In this document: one piece after another, positions 1-9,190 of the stretch
Layout: each line of letters starts with the position of its first letter
How positions within the stretch are numbered: position 1 is the first letter of the stretch
Assembly: GCF_020829495.1 (NCBI RefSeq)
Contig: NZ_JAIVFQ010000051.1
Location: 1-54,350 of the forward strand
Length of the DNA: 54,350 nucleotides
Origin: Nostoc favosum CHAB5714
GTDB taxonomy: Bacteria; Cyanobacteriota; Cyanobacteriia; Cyanobacteriales; Nostocaceae
Direction of reading: 5' to 3'
Notes under the pieces: generated by a model
What the model was told of the DNA's origin: nothing
The model's input: only the letters and a program-made list of their open reading frames with translations
The model's database searches: none
Program-made: the position numbers and the translations under genes

Positions 1-55
1 TTTTAGCGATCGCCTGAATATGTTCTTGAAGTGCTTGCTTTTGTTCGGGAGTCAT
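1..55 (-). mobile_element. Possible N-terminus of a transposase or small hypothetical protein (runs off the window)
   Basis: On the minus strand an ATG at 55 opens a frame that stays open to the window edge and reads MTPEQKQALQEHIQAIAK. From memory this resembles the start of ISKra4-type transposases of cyanobacteria, but only 18 residues are visible. The neighbouring helicase gene stops 26 bp upstream without its C-terminal domain, which would fit an insertion-sequence end here. It could equally be an unrelated small protein. Confidence 0.3.
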
Positions 56-80
56 CGGTAGATAAATACACTCATCATAC

Positions 81-1106
81 TTATCCTGACTGATTTTCGC
101 GCTCTTTGCAAAAACTGGGATGCTCCCTAGCAAGAATCGTAGTTTTGCCATCAGGAGCCATCACAGGATCTCTGGTGATTAATCTTTCTCCAGGAATAAA
201 CCGATTGATATTTTCACCATATAAATGTGTGCGAATCTGCTGATTGTAAAAGTCAACTTGAGTATTAGTCCAGGACAAAATTCGGAAACAATCTGGGTTT
301 TGAGCAAATTCTCTCTTCATCTTTTTGCAGGCATAGCGCAGCAAAGTTTGACGTTTAACCATCAGCGCCCCATTACTTTTATCAGGCAGATATTTGGCAT
401 AAGGCTCAAAAGGAAACTTGCTCTTGGTAACTGCATAGCGAGAAGCAGTGACAAACTCTAACAAAGGGCTACCAGTTCCCTGACGCACAACTTGAGTCAA
501 TACGGCTTTATCTGGCACTTGAAAACTAGGAGATTTTCCTTCATTAACTGGATTTAACTGTGCTGGGTCGCCCATGAGAATAATTTTGATTTTTGTCCAG
601 GTGGATGATTGGTTAGCAACATCCTCAATCCAGCGCCAGAGTTGTTTACCAATCATGGAACATTCATCAATAAAGACAACATCAAATAGATTGATGTAAG
701 AAGGTCCAGTTTGGTCAAGTACTTTCTCTTTACCTCTAGTTACCATACCCAGTCCTAACAACTGGTGAATGGTGAAGAATTCTACCCCAGTTACGCCATT
801 TTCTGCCGCCATGCGTTGCAGCACACCTACAGCTTTATTAGTGGGTGCAGTCAGTACAACTCGCTTACCCGCAGCGACAAGAACTTTAACTAGTTGGAAA
901 ACAATAGTTGACTTGCCGGTTCCAGCATAGCCAACCAGCAGAAATAAAGCAGCGATCGCAGTTGGCTGTATAAATGTCCACATTGATAATAAAGCTTTTT
1001 GCTGCTGCTGGGTGAGTTGAAATGGAAAAGAACCTGTTGCAGCGAAAGTAGGAAGTGTTTGTGTTTGGATCATCATCGCGGGAGCTAATTCCATTAATTG
1101 ATCCAC
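81..1106 (-). CDS. RecD/Pif1-like DNA helicase, C-terminally truncated
   Basis: Superfamily 1 helicase fragment. Visible motifs are a Walker A GYAGTGKST near residues 59-67, a TAPTNKA motif just after it, a Walker B FIDECSMIG near residue 146, GDPAQLNPV and VVRQG. Such helicases unwind DNA with ATP in replication or conjugative processing. The reading frame ends after 341 residues, right after a segment normally followed by the second RecA fold with its VHKSQG and TRA motifs; these are absent, so the protein is probably inactive or partial. The start is a GTG directly after an in-frame TGA; the ATG at 1094 is an equally good start. The last codons lie on a 12-mer that also sits at the broken end of the neighbouring phosphotransferase remnant. 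Confidence 0.75.
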   Translation of the reverse strand: MDQLMELAPAMMIQTQTLPTFAATGSFPFQLTQQQQKALLSMWTFIQPTAIAALFLLVGYAGTGKSTIVFQLVKVLVAAGKRVVLTAPTNKAVGVLQRMAAENGVTGVEFFTIHQLLGLGMVTRGKEKVLDQTGPSYINLFDVVFIDECSMIGKQLWRWIEDVANQSSTWTKIKIILMGDPAQLNPVNEGKSPSFQVPDKAVLTQVVRQGTGSPLLEFVTASRYAVTKSKFPFEPYAKYLPDKSNGALMVKRQTLLRYACKKMKREFAQNPDCFRILSWTNTQVDFYNQQIRTHLYGENINRFIPGERLITRDPVMAPDGKTTILAREHPSFCKERENQSG

Positions 1107-1193
1107 TCAATGCAGCGATAGCTGTTGGTTTTGCTTCTCCGAAAAACAACACTCCTTCTGGTTTGAGGAATATGTTTCCATATCCATTCGGCA

Positions 1194-1646
1194 TCATCGG
1201 CAATCAATATCCCAAACAACCATTTGCTGTTCATGTGTGGACAGCATCATCTGTGCTAGTTCTATGTAAGATTTTTCACCTGTTCGCAGTACGAACATTG
1301 CAATCATGACAGGGTAGCCACAATACAATTCGACGATGTGATCGTGCATTCGAGGCCAAACTTGACCCCCAGACTGTTGGTACTGCTGAAGTAGATGAGA
1401 GAGTGCGGATTCACCAAAAATGGCGTAGTAAAGAGCGAAGTCTGTTGCTGGGTTGGCAACCGAGGCTTCTGTCCAATCCAGTAGTCCAGTCACTCGGTAG
1501 TTCTGATCAACCAAGATGTGTCCTGGGTGTAAGTCACCGTGGATGAGTGCAGAATGTACAGGCCAGTACGTGTCATCGTCTAGCCAGTTATGCCACCTCT
1601 GCCAGATCGTCTCCGAGATGTTGAGCAGGTGTTTTGCTAATTCTTG
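1194..1646 (-). pseudogene. Macrolide 2'-phosphotransferase-like (APH family) remnant
   Basis: The C-terminal part of a kinase of the aminoglycoside/macrolide phosphotransferase family. Reading from 1646 the frame gives QELAKHLL, then the catalytic loop HGDLHPGH and the metal-binding segment GLLDWTEAS, followed by the usual helical C-terminus and a TGA at 1194. The N-terminal lobe with the ATP-binding strand is missing: an in-frame TGA (1647-1649) closes the frame immediately upstream. Intact members phosphorylate a small-molecule hydroxyl, such as that of macrolides, or an unknown metabolite. Here only the acceptor half remains, with no good start codon, so it is scored as a pseudogene. The family call rests on the catalytic loop; the substrate is unknown. 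Confidence 0.75.
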
Positions 1647-1757
1647 TCATTACAAATTTTCGCGCTCGTCACCATACATTAGACCTAGTAAATCTGACTA
1701 CGCATTAATACGTGCTTTAATATACCTAATATTTTAATATACTGAAAATAGTTTTTA

Positions 1758-1787
1758 GCGTAGGCGTGGCCCGCCGTAGACATCGCT
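1758..1787. repeat. Small dispersed repeat (Nostoc type)
   Basis: A GC-rich unit, gcgtaggcgtggcccgcc followed by gtagacatcgct, 43 bp upstream of the sensor kinase. The same gcgtag/ggcgtggc/catcgc words recur at 12459, 41134, 48080 and 54023, the signature of small dispersed repeats in Nostoc-group genomes. Confidence 0.6.
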
Positions 1788-1830
1788 CGTTTTTTATCCG
1801 GCCTCACTTTGGAGCGTTGCTCCCATCTCT

Positions 1831-4527
1831 ATGTTATTCATCAAACAAAAATACCTGCCTTACAGGATTGCATTTTTCAGTGTGGGAGTAACCTTGCTAG
1901 TCAAGTTGGGACTAGAGCATATAACCGGAATTACAAGTTCTTTCAGCTTGTGGCTGATTGCGATCGCTATAAGTACTTGGTACGGTAGTATCATTTCAGG
2001 ATTGACATCATTGTTTTTGGCTGCTTTAGCTAGTCATTACTTTTTTACAAACCCATCTTCTACTCTCAATAGTTTGGAATTTGTATTATTTGTTATCGAG
2101 GGTCTATTAATCAGTGCGCTAACTGCTAACTTTCAGTCAAGCAAACAGCAGTCAGATTCTGATAAAACAGAAGCCCAAATCAATCTAAAAGATTTATTAC
2201 AGAGTCAGCGTTCACTTCGTCAAGGTGAAGAACTATACCGAACATTAACCCAAAATCTACCCAATGGAGTAGTTTTTCTCTTTGATCGAGATATGCGCTT
2301 TATGGGTGCTGAGGGTACAGAACTGCAAATTTTTGGTTTAGCAAAAGAAGAGTTCCAAGGTAAAACGCTGCACGAAACTGTTCTCCCTGAGACTTACGAA
2401 CTGATAGAACCAGCTTACCGTAGTACCTTACAGGGTACCCCAATGTGTATTGAAATCCCTTATAACAATCAAGTTTATCTAGTACAAACTTTTCCAGTCA
2501 AAGATGAAAATAGCAAAATTCTGACGGGCTTGGCAATCTTCCAAAACGTCACGAACCGCAAACAAGCAGAAGCAAAAATTATTAAGCTGAACCAAGCTTT
2601 AAATCGACGAGTTAAAGAACTACAAACTTTGTTAGAGGTGATTCCAACTGGCATTGGCATTGCAGAAGATCCAGAATGCCGAACTATTAGAGTTAATCCG
2701 GCTCTTGCCAAACTACTTGGCATACCTGTTGACGCAAATGCCTCTCTCAGCGCTCCTAATGATGAACGTCCAACTAACTTTAAAGTTTACCAGTCAGGCA
2801 GAGAATTAGCTCCAGAAGAACTGGCTATGCAATATGCTACCACTCATGGTGTGGAAATACTAGATTCTGAGATCGAGGTGGTTCGTGATGATGGTGTGAG
2901 AATTAACCTGTCGCAGTATGCTGCCCCTTTATTTGATGAAGATGGAAAAGTGCGGGGGTGTGTAAGTGTATTTCTAGATATTACCCAGCGCAACCAAGCA
3001 GAAAGAAAATTGCAAGCTGCCAGAGATCAGTTGCAGACTGTACTTGAGGCTGTGCCTGGAATTGTATCTTGGGTCAGTTCAGATTTATGCTATCTAGGTG
3101 TCAACAAGCACTTAGCTGATAGTTTTAATTTGCCTCCCGAAGCTTTTGTTGGTCAGGATATTGGCTTCTTAGCTAGTGGTAATGGGTTTCGTGAGTTCGT
3201 GCAAAATTTCTTTGCTGGAGATCAATCTGAAGCACTATATGAGTTGAGATCCATAAGCGCAGATCGTAGTTATTTAATTGTGGCTCAAAAATATGACCAG
3301 AACAGAGCCGCATTTTTAATCGGTATTGATATCACCGAACAAAAGCGTGTAGAGGAAGAACTGAGACAAAAGACTGAGGAACTGGCAGAAATAAATCGAG
3401 TAAAGGATGAATTCGTTGCTGTCTTGTCTCATGAGTTACGTACTCCCATGCATAATCTTCACGGCTGGGCGCAACTATTGCTAACTGAACATGAGATGGA
3501 TGAAGCACTGAAAATTGAGGGACTGGAAACCATTGAGCGGAATGCCCGTCTACAAGTTCGCTTAATTGACGATTTGCTCGATTTGGCTAGGATGCAGAAG
3601 GGCGAGATGAATTTGGAAATCGAACCTGTTGACCTAGCAAGTGTAATTCGGTCAGCAGCAGATACTATTCGATTGTCAGCCGAAACAAAGGGCATTCAAA
3701 TTAAGTTACATCTTGATGCTGTGTCCAACGTTTTAGGTGATGCCATTCGTTTACAACAGGTGGTTTGGAATTTGCTTTCAAATGCAATCAAGTTTAGTTC
3801 CAAGAATGAAAGTGTAGAGGTGAGGTTGGAACAAGTTGAGTCTCAGGCTCAGATTACTGTTATTGATCGAGGGAGGGGCATAGAAGCAGAATTTATACCA
3901 TTCGTCTTTGAACGGTTTAGTCAGCGTGATGCTTCCACTACTCGTTCTGCTGGTGGATTAGGGTTAGGACTTGCGATCGCTCTCACAATTGTAGAACTCC
4001 ACAATGGCAATATCACAGCAGCCAGTGGGGGATTCGGCAAGGGTTCGACATTCACGGTGAGGCTACCTATCGTGAAAATGACAAAGCAGTTGAGTAATGA
4101 GGAGCTAGTAGTAGGAGAATTGCTGCATGGCAATCAGAAAACTGCCCAATTGCAGAACTTGTGCATTCTGGTTGTGGATGACGATGCAGATGCTCGGATG
4201 TTAATGCAGACTGTTCTTCAGAGCGCCGGGGCAGATGTATTAGTGGCAGCATCAGTAAAAGAAGCATTGGCACTTTTAGAACAGCAATCGCCCGCTCTAC
4301 TGATTAGTGATATCAGTATGCCAGATGAGGATGGCTTTACCTTGATTCATCAGGTTCGCTCCCGCAATATAGAGCAAGGGGGACAGATTCCAGCGATCGC
4401 TCTCACTGCTTTTGCTGAAGCCAAAAATGAGCAACGTATTTTAAAAGCAGGGTTTCAACTTTTTATTACCAAGCCAATTGAGCCAATGGAACTTGTGGAT
4501 AAGATCATTGAGGTATTAAAAACTTGA
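1831..4527 (+). CDS. Hybrid sensor histidine kinase (membrane domain, PAS repeats, HisKA, HATPase, receiver)
   Basis: Membrane-anchored hybrid kinase of 898 residues. Residues 10-100 carry four hydrophobic segments resembling the DUF4118/KdpD-like membrane domain. Three PAS-type sensory domains follow (about 130-245, 265-390 and 395-510). The HisKA H-box is SHELRTP with the phosphorylatable His at 534. The HATPase domain has the N-box LLSNAIKFS and the G-box GGLGLGLAIA. A C-terminal receiver (about 775-898) has its acidic pocket at VVDDDAD and the acceptor Asp827 in SDISMPDEDG. It should autophosphorylate and pass phosphate to its own receiver; the ligand is not predictable. No partner regulator lies next to it. 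The ATG at 1831 follows a short dispersed repeat and has no strong ribosome site. Confidence 0.93.
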   Translation: MLFIKQKYLPYRIAFFSVGVTLLVKLGLEHITGITSSFSLWLIAIAISTWYGSIISGLTSLFLAALASHYFFTNPSSTLNSLEFVLFVIEGLLISALTANFQSSKQQSDSDKTEAQINLKDLLQSQRSLRQGEELYRTLTQNLPNGVVFLFDRDMRFMGAEGTELQIFGLAKEEFQGKTLHETVLPETYELIEPAYRSTLQGTPMCIEIPYNNQVYLVQTFPVKDENSKILTGLAIFQNVTNRKQAEAKIIKLNQALNRRVKELQTLLEVIPTGIGIAEDPECRTIRVNPALAKLLGIPVDANASLSAPNDERPTNFKVYQSGRELAPEELAMQYATTHGVEILDSEIEVVRDDGVRINLSQYAAPLFDEDGKVRGCVSVFLDITQRNQAERKLQAARDQLQTVLEAVPGIVSWVSSDLCYLGVNKHLADSFNLPPEAFVGQDIGFLASGNGFREFVQNFFAGDQSEALYELRSISADRSYLIVAQKYDQNRAAFLIGIDITEQKRVEEELRQKTEELAEINRVKDEFVAVLSHELRTPMHNLHGWAQLLLTEHEMDEALKIEGLETIERNARLQVRLIDDLLDLARMQKGEMNLEIEPVDLASVIRSAADTIRLSAETKGIQIKLHLDAVSNVLGDAIRLQQVVWNLLSNAIKFSSKNESVEVRLEQVESQAQITVIDRGRGIEAEFIPFVFERFSQRDASTTRSAGGLGLGLAIALTIVELHNGNITAASGGFGKGSTFTVRLPIVKMTKQLSNEELVVGELLHGNQKTAQLQNLCILVVDDDADARMLMQTVLQSAGADVLVAASVKEALALLEQQSPALLISDISMPDEDGFTLIHQVRSRNIEQGGQIPAIALTAFAEAKNEQRILKAGFQLFITKPIEPMELVDKIIEVLKT

Positions 4528-4570
4528 TCCATACTAATTGATATAATTAAATTCATGCTATTAGCCTGCA

Positions 4571-5704
4571 CTACTCAGCCTCCAGCTTTGACAAGACGTT
4601 CTGATAGTACTTGTCTGCCATTTCTTCTGCTTTTTCATACACACCCAACGGGTCTCTTAACATATCACCCGGTTCAGTCTCTAAATCGCTAGTTGAGAGT
4701 GATACTCGCCCTTTTTCAACATCAATCCAGACAATCATTGCTCTAATCCAGTCATCAACTTGAAAGACCTCCTCTGGATGATTAATAGCTAGTTGAGAAA
4801 TTGCGTTGATATGTAATAGCGCATAATATCCCCCAATATCAACGAAGACACCATACGGTTTAATTCCACGGATAGTGCCATCTACAAGTTGACCAAGCTT
4901 AAGCGTTTTCAACCTCGCCTTTGCTGAAGAACGGCAATTCTTAGGTGTTCGTCTTTCTATAGAGTACTCACACAGTCCATATTTTTTGTTTAACTCAATT
5001 CTTCGCTTCTCATACCAACTTGCATCAAATTCACCTAAAGCAAGATCGATTGGTAGATTTTTGTAGAAGCTGACAAGTGCATAGGCTTCTGTGATTTGAC
5101 CGTTAGCTGTTAATTCTGTAGCCCATAGCAATACATCATGTAGGATTACCAGCCATTGTTGTTCTAGGGTGAGTTGGTTCCATACGGTTTCACGTCCGGT
5201 TTCAGGAACCCTGCCACGTCCTCCCCAGTACATTGCTAAACGTATTCGCCAATTTTCACCAGAAATATTAGATGGCTTGAGTAGAGATCCCCAATTTGTA
5301 TTGCTCAGATCATCAATATACGACCATTGTGATGGTTGATACTCATCCTTAAGAAATTTGATGACTCCATCATGAAAAGCCTTGAGCAATTCACAACGCT
5401 CAGTAGTAATCTTGAGACGTGTTGTAGTATCATTACCACACATCCACGGCTCAATACGGAATTGCACAAATAGATCGCTCAAATACTCAGCTATAAGCTC
5501 TACTCCATGACCTTCCTCATCTATTATCATTTTGGCAGGTAGTTGGGAGTCTCGAATTTGCCCCAGCCAGATATACAGTTCTTTATAAGGATTGAATGTA
5601 GATGATGTCCAAATTTGGGTGCAAATATCATTGGTTTCTATGCGGAGCAAAATCCATCCTCTGAAAACACCTTCATTGGAGGATTGGGTAAAGGTCACTC
5701 TCAT
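4571..5704 (-). CDS. S1 RNA-binding domain protein with unknown N-terminal region
   Basis: A 377-residue soluble protein. Residues about 268-345 form an S1/OB-fold RNA-binding domain, seen in LVDGTIRGIKPYGVFVDIG, the following HIN segment and the closing GRVSLST. The first 265 residues match no domain I recognise; they are rich in Trp and acidic residues and largely predicted globular. S1 domains bind single-stranded RNA in ribosomal protein S1, PNPase and regulators, so RNA binding is likely, but the pathway is unknown. It lies downstream of the secretion operon on the same strand, 157 bp from its nearest member, and may be independently transcribed. Confidence 0.8.
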   Translation of the reverse strand: MRVTFTQSSNEGVFRGWILLRIETNDICTQIWTSSTFNPYKELYIWLGQIRDSQLPAKMIIDEEGHGVELIAEYLSDLFVQFRIEPWMCGNDTTTRLKITTERCELLKAFHDGVIKFLKDEYQPSQWSYIDDLSNTNWGSLLKPSNISGENWRIRLAMYWGGRGRVPETGRETVWNQLTLEQQWLVILHDVLLWATELTANGQITEAYALVSFYKNLPIDLALGEFDASWYEKRRIELNKKYGLCEYSIERRTPKNCRSSAKARLKTLKLGQLVDGTIRGIKPYGVFVDIGGYYALLHINAISQLAINHPEEVFQVDDWIRAMIVWIDVEKGRVSLSTSDLETEPGDMLRDPLGVYEKAEEMADKYYQNVLSKLEAE

Positions 5705-5861
5705 TGATTCAAAAAAATATCGCTATCACTCACAGACAAAATCAATTTAGCACTCTCACAAAGATACGTACCAATATTGTGGTTTTTAGCGGCTTGTTAA
5801 CACTATTGTCAACTATTTGAGAGTTGTTAACTTCCTTTCTATTTTCCCCTGTGCATCACCT

Positions 5862-6632
5862 CTAGCGCTGCTGTCCTAGTCTGAGTAAACGGTCATTTAA
5901 GGCGATTCTTCCTAATTCAGAAATAACCTCAACTGGAACACCAACTGATGTAGCTGCTTCTGGGATTGTTACTCTGTTATTTCGCAATAGAGACAAAACT
6001 TGCTGCACTTTAGGAACAACTGGATCGCTTTTGTTGGTGTAACCCCGATTAATAGCAATTCTCAGTCCAGTTTCAATATCATCTACTCTCGCTCTGCGAT
6101 TTTTATCTATTAATAGTGTCTGCTGACCAGCGATTCCACTACTTTCAGAAGCCACTCCGCGTCTTGGCGCAGTGCCAGAGGTAATCGCATCTGCAATCTG
6201 AATACCAACATACCCAGTGTTTCTACGCACTGGAACGATATCGAAGTTGTAGAGTCGTTTTTGTCCCGTTTTGTCTACAGTTTGGACAAGTAAGTTAGTA
6301 ATAGCAGTAGTGGTAGCCCCTGGAAACTTTAGCGGTTGGATTGGCCTCAGAAAAATCGTTGTAGCGCGTCCGCTTTTTAAATCTGTATCTGTGGTGTAGA
6401 CGAGTCGTGAAGGGTCTGCTACCAAAATGTAGGCGATCGCCTCATCGGTTTGAGTGAAGCTAATAGGTGTAGCACGTCCTGGAGTAATTTGAACCTGAAT
6501 TCTGTTGTTTGCAGCCATATCCCGTTCAATCAAGCGATATGCAGGAGTTTGTGCTTGTGCCTGTACAACAGGTATTGTCACCCCAAATAGTATTGTGGTG
6601 CTAGCAATAACAAGAGTGGCAAATTGTTTCAT
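5862..6632 (-). CDS. Exported VirB9/TraK-like type IV secretion protein
   Basis: A 256-residue protein with a typical signal peptide (MKQFATLVIASTTILFG, cleavage near AQAQT). The mature N-terminal half has the pattern of VirB9/TrbG/TraK-like proteins: a beta-rich domain with GRATPISF, ADPSRLVY, GRATTIFLRPI and YNFDIVPV. These proteins build the periplasmic and outer-membrane core with VirB10. The C-terminal 100 residues are helical and basic and do not resemble the usual VirB9 C-terminal domain. It is the gene after virB10 in the operon. The fold call is by pattern only; a secretin-associated lipoprotein-like role is an alternative. Confidence 0.6.
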   Translation of the reverse strand: MKQFATLVIASTTILFGVTIPVVQAQAQTPAYRLIERDMAANNRIQVQITPGRATPISFTQTDEAIAYILVADPSRLVYTTDTDLKSGRATTIFLRPIQPLKFPGATTTAITNLLVQTVDKTGQKRLYNFDIVPVRRNTGYVGIQIADAITSGTAPRRGVASESSGIAGQQTLLIDKNRRARVDDIETGLRIAINRGYTNKSDPVVPKVQQVLSLLRNNRVTIPEAATSVGVPVEVISELGRIALNDRLLRLGQQR

Positions 6633-6806
6633 ACCAATTTTGAATTTTGGACTAGAAGTTTTGACTTATAGGCTGTTCCAGTAATCTTAAAGATTAAGTT
6701 GTAGAACGTTCAGTTTGTATCTATTCAAAAACCAGGCGTTGCTGTACATGAATCGATTCCAATTTGTTTGAATTTTAAATTGCTGGCTACTTGTACCAAA
6801 TTGGTA

Positions 6807-8441
6807 TCATCGTTCAACTTTCAAAAAACTATTGACGACAACCGAGACTTCTGTACCTTCAGGTAAAAACTGGATATTTGGACGTTCTAGTAATTCTTGC
6901 ACTGCTTGGTCAGAGCGTCTAGACAGACGTTCACTGACTGGACTAAAAAAGCCTTCCAGCGCCGCTGCCCAAATCTGAGGATTAGAGTTACTAGTAATAG
7001 TACTTTGGTTAAAAGTGCCACTAGAAACAACAGTGCTAGATTGAGCGCGGGGCTGATTCACTATGCTTCCCACCTTACCCAAACTACTGAGTAATCCAAC
7101 TAATAAATCTTGTTGGGCAATATCTGTCCCCACATCATTCAGCTTTTTAGCAATTAACGGTTGCTGTCCTCGACCGCGAATTAACAGAGTTTCAGCCGGA
7201 ATCGTTTCCTGTTTAACTGTGCCTTGGGAGTCAGGGTAAATAAGCGCGATCGCACTAGCAGATACCAAGTTATTCTTTTTACCTACTGCCACTGTTTTCG
7301 TTACTAAAACAGTACCAGCCGGGAGTGCCACCGTGCCGTCTGTGGCTGTGAGAGGTTTGGTTAACTCGATAGCAAAGCGATCGCTCTTATTATTCCCTCC
7401 CTGATCCCAAATCATCGGCATGATAATTCTACCTGGGGCAGATGTACCCAGCGCTACCTCTTTAGTTTCATTTACATTGAGATTGGTTGTAGCTACAGGG
7501 GTGCGATTGAGGATACCTACCATTCCTGGAGTCAAGTTATCAGTTTTACTGTCAGTGCTTTTGGAGCCAATTAAAACTGTTTGAATACCAGGGTCTTCGG
7601 GAGTGGAAATGGATGTCCTAGCTGTTGGTTTCAAGCCTGTTGGAGTTTGAGTGTTCACAGCAACTTCTGACTGAGTTTCAGCTGCTTTAGAGTTACCGAT
7701 TTGCGACTCTCCCAGACTAGCTAGTTGGCTCCACTGCTGGAAAGGATCGACATTCCTTTCAGGCTGTCGTATTGGTGTTGAAGCTTGATAACTAACAGGA
7801 TTGGGAGAAATATACCGCACTATTGGGGGCGCAGGTTGAGAAATTCTTACAGGAGTTATTGGTGTTATGCGTGATGCAGGAGTTGTGCGCGGTGAAAAAG
7901 TGTCTTGAGGTTGAGATGGCCTTGGTTTGGGTTTATTTTGTAGGGTTGGACTTGGGGATTTAGCCGCAACAGGTTCCACTTTAAGTTGTTGCTGTTGGTC
8001 TTGAAACGCTAATCTGCTTTTCAGTTCGGCAGATTCATCTAAAACTGGTTCGCCTTTTGGAGATGTAGTAGGAGTCTGAACTACTTGTTTGACAGGAGGT
8101 TTCGGTTGGAGAAATCCAAACCAGATCAGTGCTACAGAGCCAATAACCATTCCCACTAAGGCAACTACTGAACCTAGTCGAACACTGGGTTTTTCTGCTA
8201 ACGATCGCTCTACCGCTCCTTCTGCATCTTGTTTCAAGCGATATTCTTCGGAAATGAGGTGATTTGCAGTAGGGTTATAACCTGCCAACAACTGCTCCTC
8301 TTCAAAGCTGATATCATCATCAGCAACCAAAGTGGCTTGGGTAGAGCGATGATTGCCGTTAGTACTGTTGAATTCCGACGAAAAATCAGCAGAGTTTTCG
8401 TTTAGGTAGTCAAATTCATGGTTTTGATTTGAATTGTTCAT
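6807..8441 (-). CDS. virB10: VirB10/TrbI-like type IV secretion channel protein
   Basis: A 544-residue protein with the classic VirB10 layout: a cytoplasmic acidic N-terminus (1-95), one transmembrane helix (SVVALVGMVIGSVALIWFGF, about 93-112), a long Pro/Ser/Thr-rich periplasmic linker (about 115-340), and a C-terminal beta-barrel domain (about 340-544). The barrel shows RIIMPMIWD, LPAGTVLV, ETLLIRGRG and a closing EGTEVSVVVNSFL. VirB10 spans the envelope and couples ATPase energy to the outer-membrane pore. The ATG is preceded by aaaaggg at good distance. The upstream VirB8-like frame ends 17 bp before it, so the two are cotranscribed. Confidence 0.85.
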   Translation of the reverse strand: MNNSNQNHEFDYLNENSADFSSEFNSTNGNHRSTQATLVADDDISFEEEQLLAGYNPTANHLISEEYRLKQDAEGAVERSLAEKPSVRLGSVVALVGMVIGSVALIWFGFLQPKPPVKQVVQTPTTSPKGEPVLDESAELKSRLAFQDQQQQLKVEPVAAKSPSPTLQNKPKPRPSQPQDTFSPRTTPASRITPITPVRISQPAPPIVRYISPNPVSYQASTPIRQPERNVDPFQQWSQLASLGESQIGNSKAAETQSEVAVNTQTPTGLKPTARTSISTPEDPGIQTVLIGSKSTDSKTDNLTPGMVGILNRTPVATTNLNVNETKEVALGTSAPGRIIMPMIWDQGGNNKSDRFAIELTKPLTATDGTVALPAGTVLVTKTVAVGKKNNLVSASAIALIYPDSQGTVKQETIPAETLLIRGRGQQPLIAKKLNDVGTDIAQQDLLVGLLSSLGKVGSIVNQPRAQSSTVVSSGTFNQSTITSNSNPQIWAAALEGFFSPVSERLSRRSDQAVQELLERPNIQFLPEGTEVSVVVNSFLKVER

Positions 8442-8458
8442 AATTCTACCCTTTTCCT

Positions 8459-8794
8459 TTAACGTCGTTGCTGAGAATTGAACTCAACCATCTTGGTAAT
8501 TTGCAGTCCAGACGATCGCACTTCATAAATTTTCTGTTCTACCAGGGGGGCATCTTTACCTAAAGGAGATCGGGGAATCTCTACTGCTTGGACAGTAAAA
8601 GTGCGGTTAAAAGGAATACGCTCATCTCTACCAGTAGTGCGGTCAACTAAGATGCGGGTAGCAATCATGTCTATTTCCCATTCCCCAGGTCGTACTGCTC
8701 TCGGTTCTGACAGATAGGAAATAATAGTGGTGCTACGCAGCTGACCTGAAAAGAAGCTGGTAGGAACTAATTCGGCAATCTTCGGTTTTGTCAA
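8459..8794 (-). pseudogene. C-terminal fragment of a VirB8-like secretion protein
   Basis: A 111-residue frame opening at TTG 8794. It holds a beta-rich segment (GEWEIDMIATRILVDRTTG, RTFTVQAVEIP, IYEVRSSGLQITKM) like the periplasmic domain of VirB8/TrbF/TraE-type proteins, which nucleate assembly of the channel. The N-terminal cytoplasmic tail and membrane helix expected in this family are missing. The frame stays open for only 12 further codons upstream, to an in-frame TGA, and overlaps the end of the VirB5-like remnant. I infer a deletion joining the two genes; a short intact accessory protein is the alternative. Family assignment is tentative. Confidence 0.45.
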
Positions 8795-8984
8795 ATCTGT
8801 TGGGTGACATATAAACTTTGCGATTTCTCACACAAGCTGACGTTCTCTTGAGTATCTTGTTGAGTAGCTTGCTTAATTTGAGCCATCTGACTTTGGGCTG
8901 TTTGGCTCAAAGTAGCCTGATTAGCAATACCTGTGGCAACTATTCTAGTAGCATATTTACCAAGGTCTTCACGGATACCATAAG
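8791..8984 (-). pseudogene. 3' part of the interrupted VirB5-like gene
   Basis: Reading from 8984 this frame gives YGIREDLGKYATR and continues through NQATLSQTAQSQMAQIK to a TGA at 8791. The first 84 bp repeat, with four mismatches, the 3' end of the VirB5-like gene at 10843-10926. The rest is the glutamine-rich tail that the upstream copy lacks. It is therefore the displaced C-terminus of that gene, cut off by the 9-10.8 kb insertion. It has no start codon of its own. Confidence 0.75.
8901..8984. repeat. 84-bp imperfect direct repeat, left copy
   Basis: 80 of 84 positions match 10843-10926 in the same orientation. The pair brackets the inserted gene at 9191-10819. Both copies are coding sequence of the VirB5-like gene. 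Confidence 0.9.
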
Positions 8985-9190
8985 CTTGTTAATTTTTATT
9001 GCAGATTTACTAAAAAAGCATAAGTTCTGATGAATCGATATGTTTATTTATTTAAAATTATTAATTTTTTATCTATCTAAAGAGAGATATTTTACTGTTA
9101 TTAGTCTTTTTAGGAGATTTTGATAGATATTCATGTAAAAATATTTCTTGTCCATAATTTTCGTATAAAAGTAAGTAGAGCAAGTAGAAG

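Noticed and set aside
886..1203. Minus-strand frame of 105 codons overlapping the helicase N-terminus
   Set aside because: It overlaps the helicase in another frame, has no domain, and its composition fits a shadow frame.
2475..2723. Minus-strand frames inside the sensor kinase (also 3459-3695, 3921-4133, 4067-4273)
   Set aside because: Antisense shadows of a clear, intact kinase gene.
8818..9030. Plus-strand frame upstream of the cargo gene
   Set aside because: Its sequence is the reverse of the VirB5-like tail; no ribosome site or family.
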